Shown: positions 31,022 through 41,241, counted from the first letter of the stretch. The stretch is DNA of 42,951 nucleotides from an uncultured Eubacteriales bacterium (GCA_902773895.1 CACYGB010000009.1:1-42951), one strand, 5' to 3'. Notes: generated by a model not told the origin, from the sequence alone. A program made the numbers and translations.

Positions 31022-32605
31022 ATGCTGTACGATGATTCATTCATGGATTCCTATCCGGTGCTGACCCCGGCGGACATGCGCCGCACGGAGGAAAAGGCCT
31101 TTTCCCTGGGCGTGCCGTCGCTTTTGCTGATGGAGCACGCTGCCATCGCCGTGGTGGAGGAACTGGAAAAGGCCCTGGGCGGCGATTGCCGGGACAGGGA
31201 AGTGCTGTTCCTGTGCGGCAAGGGCAACAACGGCGGCGACGGCCTGGCCGCGGCCCGGCTGTTTTTGCAGCGGGGCGGCAGGCCCACGGTGTGGCTGTAC
31301 GGCGAGCCGCAAACCCGGGACGCCGCGCTGCAGCGCCAATGGCTGAAACGGCTGTTGCGGGATAAGGACATCCTGGATTGGTCCCTTTTGCCCCGGGAGC
31401 AATGGCCCCTTCGGGGGGAAGGCCCGGACCGGCCCTTCGACGGCTACGTGGACGCCTTGCTTGGCACCGGTTTCCGGGGCGACGCGGACGAACGGATGGC
31501 CCGGATGATGCTGGTTCCGTATCACGATTTTCATTTGGGCGGAGATATGCCCCCGGTAATTGCCGTGGATATTCCCAGCGGCATCGACGGAAAAACCGGC
31601 CGGTGCGCCGGCGCCTTCGTGCATGCCGACGTGACGGTGACCTTTCACGCCCCCAAGCCCGGGCTGTATCTGACAAGGGCCCGGGAAGCCGTGGGCAAAA
31701 TCGTGGTGGCGGACATCGGGCTGTGGAGCATGGCTCCCTGGAATAGCGATCAACTGACCCTGGACGACCCGGAAATCGACTGCGAGGTGCTGACGCCCAA
31801 AGCCCTGCGATTGCAGCCCCGGCCCATCAGCGCCCACAAAGGCGACTGCGGCCGCGTTCTGATCTATGCCGGCCGCCTGGGCATGGCCGGGGCCGCCGCC
31901 ATGTGCGCCCAGGCCGCCGTTACCGCCGGCGCGGGCCTGACTACCGTCGCCTGCGAAAAGGACATCATTCCCATCCTGCAGACGCTGGCGCCCAACGCCA
32001 TGTGCGTGGAGATTCAAAAGGCTGTGGCGACGCCTTACGACGTGCTGGCCCTGGGCTGCGGCCTGGGGCAAAGCGAAGCGGTTTGGCAGAATATCCTGAA
32101 CATCTGGGACAAGGACAGGCCTTCCGTGTGGGATGCCGACGCGCTGAACCTGCTGGCACGGCACCCGATGCGGCTGGGGGAAAAGGCCGTGATCACGCCG
32201 CATATCGGCGAGGCGGCCCGGCTGCTGGGCTGCAGCGCGAAAGAGATTCTGGAGGACCGGCTGCTGGCTGCCCGGCGGCTGGCGGAAACGTTTGACTGCA
32301 CCGCCGTGCTGAAAAGCGACGTCACCGTGATCTGCGGCATCAGCGAAGGAAAGCCTGTGTACCGGCTGAATGCGGTCGGCAGCCCGGCGCTGGCCAAGGG
32401 CGGCAGCGGCGACGCGCTGACGGGCATCCTGGCCGTACTTTTGCATGGCTGTAATGGCATGCTGCTGTTTCCCGCCGCCGAAGCCTGCCTGTGGCACGGC
32501 CTGGCGTCGGTGGCCGGGGCGAAGCGGTACGGCGAACGGGAGATGACCACCGCGCAGCTGATTTCCTGCCTGCACGAGGCGGAAAAGGCGGCAGGGGAAC
32601 TGTGA
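31022..32605 (+). CDS. nnr: Bifunctional NAD(P)H-hydrate epimerase / ADP-dependent dehydratase
   Basis: This enzyme repairs hydrated NAD(P)H. The N-terminal epimerase domain (~1-240) interconverts R and S forms: GNNGGDGLAAARLF is the signature, with VDIPSGIDGKTG and KPGLYLTRAREAVGKI. The C-terminal ribokinase-like dehydratase domain (~255-527) uses ADP to restore NAD(P)H: HKGDCGRVLIYAGRLGMAGAA, VWDADALNLLA, VITPHIGEAARLLG and AVGSPALAKGGSGDALTGILAVLL. The 527-residue length is normal for the fused form. It follows acpS by 3 nt and ends this operon; no terminator hairpin is obvious in the ~60 nt after it. Confidence 0.95.
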   Translation: MLYDDSFMDSYPVLTPADMRRTEEKAFSLGVPSLLLMEHAAIAVVEELEKALGGDCRDREVLFLCGKGNNGGDGLAAARLFLQRGGRPTVWLYGEPQTRDAALQRQWLKRLLRDKDILDWSLLPREQWPLRGEGPDRPFDGYVDALLGTGFRGDADERMARMMLVPYHDFHLGGDMPPVIAVDIPSGIDGKTGRCAGAFVHADVTVTFHAPKPGLYLTRAREAVGKIVVADIGLWSMAPWNSDQLTLDDPEIDCEVLTPKALRLQPRPISAHKGDCGRVLIYAGRLGMAGAAAMCAQAAVTAGAGLTTVACEKDIIPILQTLAPNAMCVEIQKAVATPYDVLALGCGLGQSEAVWQNILNIWDKDRPSVWDADALNLLARHPMRLGEKAVITPHIGEAARLLGCSAKEILEDRLLAARRLAETFDCTAVLKSDVTVICGISEGKPVYRLNAVGSPALAKGGSGDALTGILAVLLHGCNGMLLFPAAEACLWHGLASVAGAKRYGEREMTTAQLISCLHEAEKAAGEL

Positions 32606-32665
32606 CGCCGGATTCGGGATAACAATTATAAAGAAAAACTATAGCTGAATATATTTTTTCTGTAA

Positions 32666-32694
32666 TTGACAATAAGCACCGAATGCTCTATAAT
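32666..32694 (+). promoter_or_regulatory. Promoter of the metNIQ operon
   Basis: Perfect TTGACA (32666-32671), a 17-nt spacer and perfect TATAAT (32689-32694), giving a ~210-nt leader before metN. Confidence 0.9.
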
Positions 32695-32736
32695 GCACCT
32701 ATCAAGAGGCGAAACGCCGGAAGGGGAGGGCTTACC

Positions 32737-32805
32737 GTGAAGAACATGCAGCGAATGCACCGGTGCGCGGGCCTGACCCCGTTCTGTTTGCGATGCGCTG
32801 CTTGA
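32737..32805 (+). CDS. Putative Met/Cys-rich leader peptide of metNIQ
   Basis: A 22-codon ORF starts with GTG after GGGGAGGG (6-nt spacing) and ends in TGA. Its product begins MKNMQRMHRCAG and ends FCLRCAA. Counting the start, it has three Met and three Cys, unusually dense for such a short peptide. It lies between the operon promoter and an intrinsic terminator. Mutually exclusive pairings are possible: GCAGCGAATG (32748-32757) with CATTCGCCTGC (32806-32816), and GCGCTGCT (32795-32802) with AGCAGTGCGC (32835-32844), the latter inside the terminator. This is the layout of ribosome-mediated attenuation responding to charged tRNA-Met or tRNA-Cys. Translation has not been shown. Confidence 0.6.
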   Translation: MKNMQRMHRCAGLTPFCLRCAA

Positions 32806-32824
32806 CATTCGCCTGCGCTTGTTG

Positions 32825-32855
32825 AGCCGCCCGCAGCAGTGCGCGGCGGCTTTTT
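32825..32855 (+). terminator. Attenuator terminator in the metNIQ leader
   Basis: GCCGCC-CGC pairs with GCG-CGGCGGC (32826-32834, 32841-32850, one bulge), followed by TTTTTC. It lies 19 nt after the leader-peptide stop and 57 nt before metN. Confidence 0.85.
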
Positions 32856-32912
32856 CATGGCCCGGCAGGGCAGACGTGCGCTGCCGATGGGCGGAAAATC
32901 CGAAAGGAATGC

Positions 32913-33935
32913 ATGCATTTGTCAAAGAACGCTCCTTTGATCGAGGTCAAAAATCTTCGCAAGGTCTACCAGGTGCCCGGCGGCGAAGTGGTGGCCCTGG
33001 ACGGCATCAACCTGAGCATTGAAAAGGGCCAGATCTACGGCATCATCGGCATGTCCGGCGCCGGGAAAAGCACCCTGATCCGGTGCATGAACCGGCTGGA
33101 TACCCCCACGGACGGCCAGATCCTCATCGACGGCCAGAACATTCTGGCCATGAATGAAAAGCAGTTGATGATCACCCGCCGGAAGGTGAGCATGATTTTC
33201 CAGCAGTTCAACCTGCTGATGCAGAAAACGGTGGCGCGCAACGTGCGCTATCCCCTGGAAATCGCCGGGGTGCCCAAGGCCAAGGCGAACCAGCGGGTGA
33301 AGGAGCTGCTGAAAATCGTGGAGCTGGAGGACAAGGCGGATGCCTATCCCATCCAGCTGTCCGGCGGACAGCGCCAGCGCGTGGCCATCGCCAGGGCCCT
33401 GGCCAGCGACCCCGAGGTGCTGCTGTGTGACGAGGCCACCAGCGCCCTGGACCCCATGACCACCCAGTCCATTCTGGCGCTTTTGCAGGACATCAACAAG
33501 CGCCTGGGCATCACGGTGGTGCTGATCACCCATGAAATGGCCGTGATCCGGCAGATTTGCAGCCGGGTGGCCATTCTGGACGGCGGCAAAATCGCCGAGG
33601 AAGGCACCGTGGACGACGTGTTCGTGCATACCCGCTCGGCGGCGGGCAAGCGGCTGTTCGGCATCGTGCCCAGCCAGCAGGATGACACCGCCATCGAGAT
33701 CCCCGCGCTGCGCATCGTGTTTGACGAAGGAAAGGAAAGCCAGCCCATTATTGCCGAGCTGGTGCGGGATTGCGGCGTGAATGTGAATATCCTCTCCGCC
33801 GACATCAAGCGCATCAACGGAAAATCCTACGGCCAGATGCTCATCGAAACCCCGTCGGATGAGGACACCAAAAAACAGGTGATGGCCTATCTGACCCGGC
33901 AGGGGCTGACGGTGAAGGAGGTGGATCCCGTATGA
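32913..33935 (+). CDS. metN: Methionine ABC transporter ATP-binding protein
   Basis: MetN energises methionine import. The 340-residue protein has Walker A GMSGAGKST, Q-loop SMIFQQFNLL, signature [15 protein letters not shown], Walker B VLLCDEATSALDP and H-loop LITHEM. The C-terminal NIL (ACT-like) domain (~265-340, ALRIVFDEGKESQPIIAELV...) is specific to this family; in E. coli it binds methionine to inhibit transport. AAAGGAA precedes the ATG. It overlaps metI by 4 nt. The leader peptide and attenuator upstream probably control the operon. Confidence 0.96.
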   Translation: MHLSKNAPLIEVKNLRKVYQVPGGEVVALDGINLSIEKGQIYGIIGMSGAGKSTLIRCMNRLDTPTDGQILIDGQNILAMNEKQLMITRRKVSMIFQQFNLLMQKTVARNVRYPLEIAGVPKAKANQRVKELLKIVELEDKADAYPIQLSGGQRQRVAIARALASDPEVLLCDEATSALDPMTTQSILALLQDINKRLGITVVLITHEMAVIRQICSRVAILDGGKIAEEGTVDDVFVHTRSAAGKRLFGIVPSQQDDTAIEIPALRIVFDEGKESQPIIAELVRDCGVNVNILSADIKRINGKSYGQMLIETPSDEDTKKQVMAYLTRQGLTVKEVDPV

Positions 33936-34588
33936 ACTGGGCGCTGATCTGGCAGGGTTTCCTGGAAACCTGCATGATGACGGTATGTTCCTCCGTTATT
34001 TCCTACCTGCTGGGTATGCCCCTGGGGGTGCTGCTGGTGATCACCAGGAAGGACGGCATCAAGCCGGCCCCCACCTTTAACGCCGTGCTGGGCGCGGTGA
34101 TCAATTTCCTCCGCTCCATCCCCTTTATCCTGCTGATCGCCATGCTGATCCCCGTCACCCGGGCAGTGATGGGCACGGCCATCGGCACCTCCGCTTCCGT
34201 GTTTCCGCTGGTCATCAGCGCCACGCCGTACATCGCCCGCGTGGTGGAGCAGAGCTTCCTGGAGGTGGACGGCGGCGTCATCGAGGCCGCCAAGGCCATG
34301 GGCTCCACCACCTGGCAGATCATCTGGAAGGTGCTGATCCCCGAATCCGTTCCCTCGCTGGTCACCGGCGCGGCCATGGCCGTCACCACCATCCTGGCCT
34401 ACACCGCCATGGTCAGCGCCGTGGGCGGCGGCGGCGTGGGGGCCTACGCCATTACGAAAGGCTATCAGCGCGGCAAAAAGTATTATGATTTCATGTACGC
34501 TGCCAGCGCCGTGCTGGTGCTGATGGTGCAGGTCATCGCTATCACCGGTACCCGGCTCACCCGCCGGTTGGACCATAGAATCCGTTAA
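33932..34588 (+). CDS. metI: Methionine ABC transporter permease
   Basis: This 218-residue MetI-type permease is expected to have five transmembrane helices, including TCMMTVCSSVISYLLGMPLGVLLVI and INFLRSIPFILLIAMLIPVTRAV. The docking loop reads VDGGVIEAAKAMGSTTWQIIWKVLIPESVPSLVTG, and the conserved end is YQRGKKYYDFMYAASAVLVLMVQ. The ATGA overlap with metN and its size are normal for the family. Confidence 0.95.
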   Translation: MNWALIWQGFLETCMMTVCSSVISYLLGMPLGVLLVITRKDGIKPAPTFNAVLGAVINFLRSIPFILLIAMLIPVTRAVMGTAIGTSASVFPLVISATPYIARVVEQSFLEVDGGVIEAAKAMGSTTWQIIWKVLIPESVPSLVTGAAMAVTTILAYTAMVSAVGGGGVGAYAITKGYQRGKKYYDFMYAASAVLVLMVQVIAITGTRLTRRLDHRIR

Positions 34589-34608
34589 CAATGAAAGGAG
34601 ATATGAAC

Positions 34609-35433
34609 ATGAAAAAGGTTATCGCTCTGGTACTCGCTCTGGTGATCCTGTCCGTGGTTCCCGCTTCCCTGGCTGAAAATCAGAAAATCAAGATCGCTGC
34701 CTCCACCACGCCCCACGCCGTGATCCTGGAATACGTGAAGGACGATCTGGCCGCCCTGGGTTATGACCTGGAGATCCTGGAAGTGACCGATTATTACGTG
34801 GCCAACCCCGCCACCGCTTCCGGCGAAGTGGATGTGAACTACTTCCAGCACATTCCTTTCCTGAATGCCTATAATGCCAGCGTGCCGGAAAACGAGCAGC
34901 TGGTGGCCGCCTTCGGCGTGCACTGCGAGCCCTACGGCATCTATCCCGGCACCAAGAAGGACCTGAAGGACATCGCTGCCGGCGATAAGATCGCCGTAAC
35001 CAACGACCCCTCCAATGAAACCCGCGCCCTGATCCTGCTGGCGGACGCCGGCCTGATCACCCTGCCCGAAGGCACCACCCCCGACAGCGGGCTGCAGAAG
35101 GAAGACATCGTGGAAACCAACGGCATCGAAATCTTTGAGCTGGACGCTGAAAAGATTCCCGCCGTGCTGGACGACGTGGCCTTCGCCGTCATCAATGGCA
35201 ACTACGTGCTGGACGCCGGCATGACCGTGCGGGACGACGCCCTGTTCACCGAAGCGGGCACCGTGACCGGCCAGGTGTATGTGAACTACCTGGTGGTGAA
35301 ACCCGAAAACGCCGAAGCGGAATGGCTCAAGGCCCTGGAATCCGTGCTGGCCACCGAAAAGGTGCAGAAGTTCATCCTGGAAAATGAACAGTTTGCCGGC
35401 GGCGTGATCCCCACCTTTGAAATCGCCCAGTAA
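34609..35433 (+). CDS. metQ: Methionine-binding protein MetQ/NlpA family, non-lipoprotein form
   Basis: This 274-residue NlpA-family binding protein captures methionine for MetNI. Family features are KIAASTTPHAVILEYVKDDLAALGYDLEILEVTDYYVANPATASGEVDVNYFQHIPFL, then NDPSNETRALILLADAGLI and VAFAVINGNYVLDAG. The signal peptide (MKKVIALVLALVILSVVPASLA) has no lipobox cysteine, so the mature protein would not be lipid-anchored, unlike typical Gram-positive MetQ. ATG 34609 is 8 nt after AAAGGAG; an ATG at 34603 is too close. Confidence 0.93.
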   Translation: MKKVIALVLALVILSVVPASLAENQKIKIAASTTPHAVILEYVKDDLAALGYDLEILEVTDYYVANPATASGEVDVNYFQHIPFLNAYNASVPENEQLVAAFGVHCEPYGIYPGTKKDLKDIAAGDKIAVTNDPSNETRALILLADAGLITLPEGTTPDSGLQKEDIVETNGIEIFELDAEKIPAVLDDVAFAVINGNYVLDAGMTVRDDALFTEAGTVTGQVYVNYLVVKPENAEAEWLKALESVLATEKVQKFILENEQFAGGVIPTFEIAQ

Positions 35434-35449
35434 AAACGAATCGAAAAAT

Positions 35450-35673
35450 GCGGGGGAACCGCTCTTTGGAAGTCAAAGAACGGTTCCCCCGCGCCCCTTC
35501 CGAGAAAGCCGCAGAAGATGCGGCTTGTTTTTTTAGAAAAAATGTTCCTTTGCTTATGAAAAAAGAAGCAGGCAAAAAATGCTTGAGAGATAAAATAATG
35601 TACCATTGCCAGGTGGTTTTCGGAAGGGGGTGCGGGGGAGACCGCTTTTGCCATCAAAAGCGGTTTCCCCCGC
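35450..35673 (+). repeat. REPIN-like element: two related long palindromes in inverted orientation
   Basis: Hairpin 1 (35450-35492) has arms GCGGGGGAACCG/CGGTTCCCCCGC. Hairpin 2 (35632-35673) has arms GCGGGGGA.ACCGCTTTTG/CAAAAGCGGT.TCCCCCGC. They share the outer GCGGGGGA..ACCGC motif. Hairpin 1 is followed by GCCCCTTCCGA (35493-35503) and hairpin 2 is preceded by TCGGAAGGGGG (35620-35630), its inverted counterpart. The pair therefore forms a mirrored ~224-bp unit, as in REPIN or MITE elements. The metNIQ terminator (35506-35534) lies inside. No transposase is present in the window. Confidence 0.65.
35506..35534 (+). terminator. Terminator downstream of metNIQ
   Basis: AAGCCGC/GCGGCTT with a 7-nt loop, followed by GTTTTTTT. 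It lies between the two long palindromes. Confidence 0.85.
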
Positions 35674-35709
35674 AAAACCCCCCGTTCCCTAAAAACCCTC
35701 GTTCCCTTT

Positions 35710-37863
<2,154 letters not shown>

Positions 37864-37864
37864 G

Positions 37865-39214
37865 TTATGTTTCCTCCGTATTCGTTATTTTCCGGATCGT
37901 ATTCTGATAAGAAACCAGCAAAAGCACCGCGGCGCCCAGCCAGGCGGCCGGCTCGGCCCAGAAGATGCCCGCGTACCCCAGCAGCCTGGGCAGCGTCAGC
38001 GCCGTTCCCACGCGCATGACCAGCTCCACCAGGCCGCTGAGCATGGGGATCACCGTGTTGCCCATGCCCTGCAGGGCGGAGCGGTACACATAGAGCAGGT
38101 ACAGCACAAACAGCGCGCCCAGCATGATGAACAGGTATTGCTGGGCAATATCCAGCACCTGCTCCCGCTGGGCTTCCCCGGGATCCACAAACAGGGCCAG
38201 CACCGCGCGGCTGCCCGCAAACAGCACCGCGCCGATGCCAAGGGCCGTGGCCGTCGCCATGAAAGCGCTGCTGCGGATGCCCTGGCGGATGCGTCGGCAG
38301 GCTCCGGCGCCGTAGTTTTGCCCGGCGTACGCGGCAATAGCCCCGCCGTAGGATACCGCCGCCATTTCCATGAGCCCGTAGAGCTTGTTGGTGGCGGTGA
38401 AGCCGGCAATAAACAAACCGCCGTAGCCATTGACCACACTTTGCAGCACCAGGCCGCCCAGACCGATGATCACGTTCTGCACGGCGGTGGGGGTGCCCAG
38501 GCGGATCAGGGAGGAGGACATGCTTTTTTCCGGCCGCCAGTCGCCGCCCCGCGGGCGGATGTCCCGCATGCGCCGCAGCACCCCGAAGCAGTAGACCGCG
38601 GAAAGCGCCTGGGCGATCACCGTGGCGGCAGCCGCGCCGGCCACGCCCCAGTGAAACGCGATCACAAACAGCGCGTCCAGAACGATGTTGGCGGCGCTGG
38701 CCAGCACCATGGCGCGCAGCGGCGTTTTGGCGTCGCCCATGGCCCGCAGGATGGCGGACTGGACGTTGTAGGCCGACAGGATCAGCATGCCGCCGAACAG
38801 GATGCGCAGATACAGCGACGCCATGGGAAAAATATCCGCCGGCGTATGTAAAAGGCGCAGCACGGGGGAAACCAGCGCCTGGCTGACCAGGGACAGCGCC
38901 GTCACGATGGCGGCAGTCCAGGTGACGGACTGGCCGATGGATTTTTTCAGTCCTTCTGTGTCGCCGGCGCCGAAACGCTGGGAAATCAGGATGGAAAAGC
39001 CCTGGGTATAGCCCAAGATCACCCCGAAAACCAGCCAGGAAAACCAGTCCGCCGTACCCACGGCCGCCAGGGCGTCGATGCCGGCGAACCGGCCCACAAA
39101 GGCGGCGTCCACAATGGTGTACAGCTGCTGAAAAACACTGCCCGCCATCATGGGCAGGGCAAAGCCCAGAATCAGCCGCACCGGGCTGCCCCGGGTCATA
39201 TCGGTGGTGCGCAT
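37865..39214 (-). CDS. MATE-family multidrug/toxin efflux transporter
   Basis: This 449-residue protein has ~12 transmembrane helices and MATE signatures in both halves: LILGFALPMMAGSVFQQLYTIVDAAFVGRFAG at the start and IRLGTPTAVQNVIIGLGGLVLQSVVNGYGGLFIAGFTATNKLYGL in the middle. Members export drugs or metabolites in exchange for Na+ or H+. A promoter lies 34 nt upstream and GGAGG precedes the ATG. It is transcribed with tex; a functional link is not evident. The substrate is unknown. Confidence 0.94.
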   Translation of the reverse strand: MRTTDMTRGSPVRLILGFALPMMAGSVFQQLYTIVDAAFVGRFAGIDALAAVGTADWFSWLVFGVILGYTQGFSILISQRFGAGDTEGLKKSIGQSVTWTAAIVTALSLVSQALVSPVLRLLHTPADIFPMASLYLRILFGGMLILSAYNVQSAILRAMGDAKTPLRAMVLASAANIVLDALFVIAFHWGVAGAAAATVIAQALSAVYCFGVLRRMRDIRPRGGDWRPEKSMSSSLIRLGTPTAVQNVIIGLGGLVLQSVVNGYGGLFIAGFTATNKLYGLMEMAAVSYGGAIAAYAGQNYGAGACRRIRQGIRSSAFMATATALGIGAVLFAGSRAVLALFVDPGEAQREQVLDIAQQYLFIMLGALFVLYLLYVYRSALQGMGNTVIPMLSGLVELVMRVGTALTLPRLLGYAGIFWAEPAAWLGAAVLLLVSYQNTIRKITNTEET

Positions 39215-39247
39215 ACATTGCCTCCTGGCGGCATGGCCGCAAAGAAA

Positions 39248-39276
39248 ATTATACGAAATTTTGCCCGGAAAGGCAA
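39248..39276 (-). promoter_or_regulatory. Promoter of the MATE-tex operon
   Basis: On the minus strand: TTGCCT (39276-39271), a 17-nt spacer and perfect TATAAT (39253-39248). Confidence 0.75.
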
Positions 39277-39285
39277 GGCCATCCC

Positions 39286-39317
39286 CAAAAGAAAACGCCC
39301 CGGACAGCGTCCGGAGC
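39286..39317 (-). terminator. Terminator of the AGCS symporter gene
   Basis: On the minus strand GCTCCGGAC/GTCCGGGGC (39317-39309, 39305-39297) has a 3-nt loop and one G-T pair, followed by GTTTTCTTTT. Confidence 0.88.
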
Positions 39318-39353
39318 GCGGGGAAATGAACAGAATACGAAGCGGCAGGGGAA

Positions 39354-40862
39354 TCAGTCTTCCTCCGGCCGGGCCTCCTGCTCCTTCTGGATTTCCGGGA
39401 AGGCGGAGTACATGGGCTCCAGGCCGGGGTTGGTTTTGGTGATTTTCCGGTCGGAGTAATTCTTGGTGATTTTCACCACCAGCCCGGACAGGCACACCAC
39501 GCCGATCAGGTTGGGAATGGCCATCAGGCCGTTGAAGGTGTCGGACAGGTCAATGGCCAGGGACACATTGATGGTGGCGCTGACCACCACCATGGCGATG
39601 AAAATGATCTTGTACGCCAGGGTGGATTTGGTGCCGAACAGGTATTCCCAGGCCTTGGTGCCATAGTAGCTCCAGCCCAGGATGGTGGTGAAAGCGAACA
39701 GCGAAACGGCTACGGCCACAAAGACGCCGCCGAAGGTGCCGAAGTTTTTGGTGAAGGCTTCGGTGGCCAGGCCCAGCTTGGACGCGCCGGACAGGGAAGC
39801 GCCCGTTTCCAGGTCCACCACGCCGCTGGTCAGGATCACCAGCGCGGTGCAGGTGCACACGATGATGGTGTCGGCAAACACCTCAAAAATGCCCCACAGG
39901 CCCTGCACCACCGGCTCCTTGACGTTGGAGGCGGAATGCACCATGACGGAGGAGCCCAGGCCCGCTTCGTTGGAGAATACACCGCGCTTGAAGCCCCAGG
40001 TCATGGCCTGGGCGATGATGGCGCCGCCCACGCCGCCGGCGGCCGACTTGAAGTTGAACGCCCCGGCGAAGATCGCGCCGAAAGCTGCGCCCACCTTGGA
40101 AATGTTCATGATGATGATGGCCAGGGAACCGATGACGAAGAAAATGGCCATGAAGGGAACGATGCGCTCGTTGGTGGTGGCGATGCGCTTCAGGCCGCCC
40201 AGGATCACCAGGGACAGAAGCACGATCACCACCAGGCCGGTGACCAGGTTCACCGTGCTGGGCTCAGCGTTCACCAGGGTGTTGATGCTTTCGGTGATGG
40301 AAGCGACCTGGCCCATGTTGCCGATGCCGAAGGAAGCCAGGATAGCGAAAATGGAAAACAGCACGGCCAGGATGGCGCCGGGGATCTTTCCGTACTTCAT
40401 TTTGCCCAGGCCGTCCTTCAGGTAGTACATGGCGCCGCCGCTCCATTCGCCCTTTTCATTCCGCCGGCGGAAGAAAATGCCCAGCACGTTTTCGGAATAG
40501 TTGGTCATCATGCCCACGATGGCGGCGATCCACATCCAGAACACAGCGCCGGGGCCGCCCATGGTGATGGCGTAGGCCACGCCGGCGATATTGCCCGTGC
40601 CGATGGTGGCGCTCAGGGCCGTGCACAGCGCCTGGAACTGGGAGATGGAATGCCGGTCGTGGCTCTTGCGGATCTCCTTTTTGCTGAACAAGCCGCCGAT
40701 GGTGTTTTTCCACATGTGGCCGAACCGCCGGAACTGGAAAAAGCGGGTGAGCACGGTCATCAGCACGCCGGTGCCGATCAGCAGGACCAGGGCCGGAACG
40801 CCCCACACCACGCCGTTCACCGCGTCGTTGACGGATGCGATTTTTGCTGCCAGGTTGTCCAT
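39354..40862 (-). CDS. Alanine/glycine:cation symporter (AGCS family), glycine-riboswitch controlled
   Basis: This 502-residue membrane protein of the AGCS family imports alanine or glycine with Na+ or H+. Family motifs include FSKKEIRKSHDRHSISQFQALCTALSATIGTGNIAGVAYAITMGGPGAVFWMW, then GGAMYYLKDGLG, KRGVFSNEAGLGSSVMVHSASNVKEPVVQGLWGIFEVFADTIIVCTCTALVIL, and WSYYGTKAWEYLFG. About 11 membrane helices are visible, and the tail is charged. ATG 40862 follows GGGGAGG at 8-nt spacing; longer starts enter the regulatory leader. The tandem glycine aptamer upstream supports glycine as substrate. Confidence 0.95.
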   Translation of the reverse strand: MDNLAAKIASVNDAVNGVVWGVPALVLLIGTGVLMTVLTRFFQFRRFGHMWKNTIGGLFSKKEIRKSHDRHSISQFQALCTALSATIGTGNIAGVAYAITMGGPGAVFWMWIAAIVGMMTNYSENVLGIFFRRRNEKGEWSGGAMYYLKDGLGKMKYGKIPGAILAVLFSIFAILASFGIGNMGQVASITESINTLVNAEPSTVNLVTGLVVIVLLSLVILGGLKRIATTNERIVPFMAIFFVIGSLAIIIMNISKVGAAFGAIFAGAFNFKSAAGGVGGAIIAQAMTWGFKRGVFSNEAGLGSSVMVHSASNVKEPVVQGLWGIFEVFADTIIVCTCTALVILTSGVVDLETGASLSGASKLGLATEAFTKNFGTFGGVFVAVAVSLFAFTTILGWSYYGTKAWEYLFGTKSTLAYKIIFIAMVVVSATINVSLAIDLSDTFNGLMAIPNLIGVVCLSGLVVKITKNYSDRKITKTNPGLEPMYSAFPEIQKEQEARPEED

Positions 40863-40879
40863 GTTGTGTAACCTCCCCA

Positions 40880-40910
40880 TAAAAATAAGAGTTCGCCGAT
40901 GCGGAACTCT
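40880..40910 (-). terminator. Probable expression-platform terminator of the glycine riboswitch
   Basis: On the minus strand AGAGTT-C-CGC pairs with GCG-AACTCT (arms in 40910-40887, one bulge), followed by TATTTTTA. It lies between the glycine aptamers and the symporter start. Confidence 0.7.
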
Positions 40911-40954
40911 CAAAACAAATGGGCAATATTCCAAAACCGGGAAGGAATACGGCT

Positions 40955-41115
40955 CTGTCCTTTTGCCTGAGAGATTAGCCCCTGGGGGCTTTGCACCTTC
41001 GGCACCCGGCATCGTTGCAGCCGGGATTCTCCAGAGTGTCATCCGCTTTCAGTCTTTGCCGGAAACAGGCACCTGAGAGTTTTACTCCTTCGGTTCCCCC
41101 AAGGGGGATTTCCTG
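40955..41115 (-). promoter_or_regulatory. Tandem glycine riboswitch
   Basis: Two glycine aptamers are read on the minus strand. The first has ACCGAAGGAGTAAAACTCTCAGGTGCC and closes near GACACTCTGGAGAA. The second has GCCGAAGGTGCAAAGCCCC, then AATCTCTCAGGCAAAAGGACAGAG, the textbook 3' end of this class. Cooperative tandem aptamers with a following terminator upstream of a Na+:glycine/alanine symporter are a known arrangement, usually an OFF switch for uptake. Outer boundaries are approximate. Confidence 0.9.
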
Positions 41116-41137
41116 AAAGCTTCCGCTGACAGACAGC

Positions 41138-41166
41138 ATTGTATTCCCATTGGGATGGAAAATCAA
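41138..41166 (-). promoter_or_regulatory. Promoter of the glycine riboswitch-symporter transcript
   Basis: On the minus strand: TTGATT (41166-41161), a 17-nt spacer and TACAAT (41143-41138), placing the start ~15 nt before the first aptamer. Confidence 0.7.
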
Positions 41167-41211
41167 GGCAGGAATTGTATTTTGTGTGTATTAATCAATC
41201 GTTGCGGCCGA

Positions 41212-41241
41212 TTGACAGGCAGACGCGCCATCCCGTATAAT
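41212..41241 (+). promoter_or_regulatory. Promoter of the GH5 gene
   Basis: Perfect TTGACA (41212-41217), an 18-nt spacer and perfect TATAAT (41236-41241). It diverges from the symporter promoter 46 bp away. Confidence 0.85.

Noticed and set aside
32695-32736. SAM (S-box) riboswitch before metN
   Set aside because: ATCAAGAGGCGAAACGCCGG resembles the first bases of an S-box. The conserved GGTGGAGGGACTGGCCC...GAAACCCGGCAACC core is not present.
39354-41042. A longer symporter start at 41042
   Set aside because: The extra 60 codons translate the glycine aptamer and its terminator. ATG 40862 has a strong ribosome binding site.
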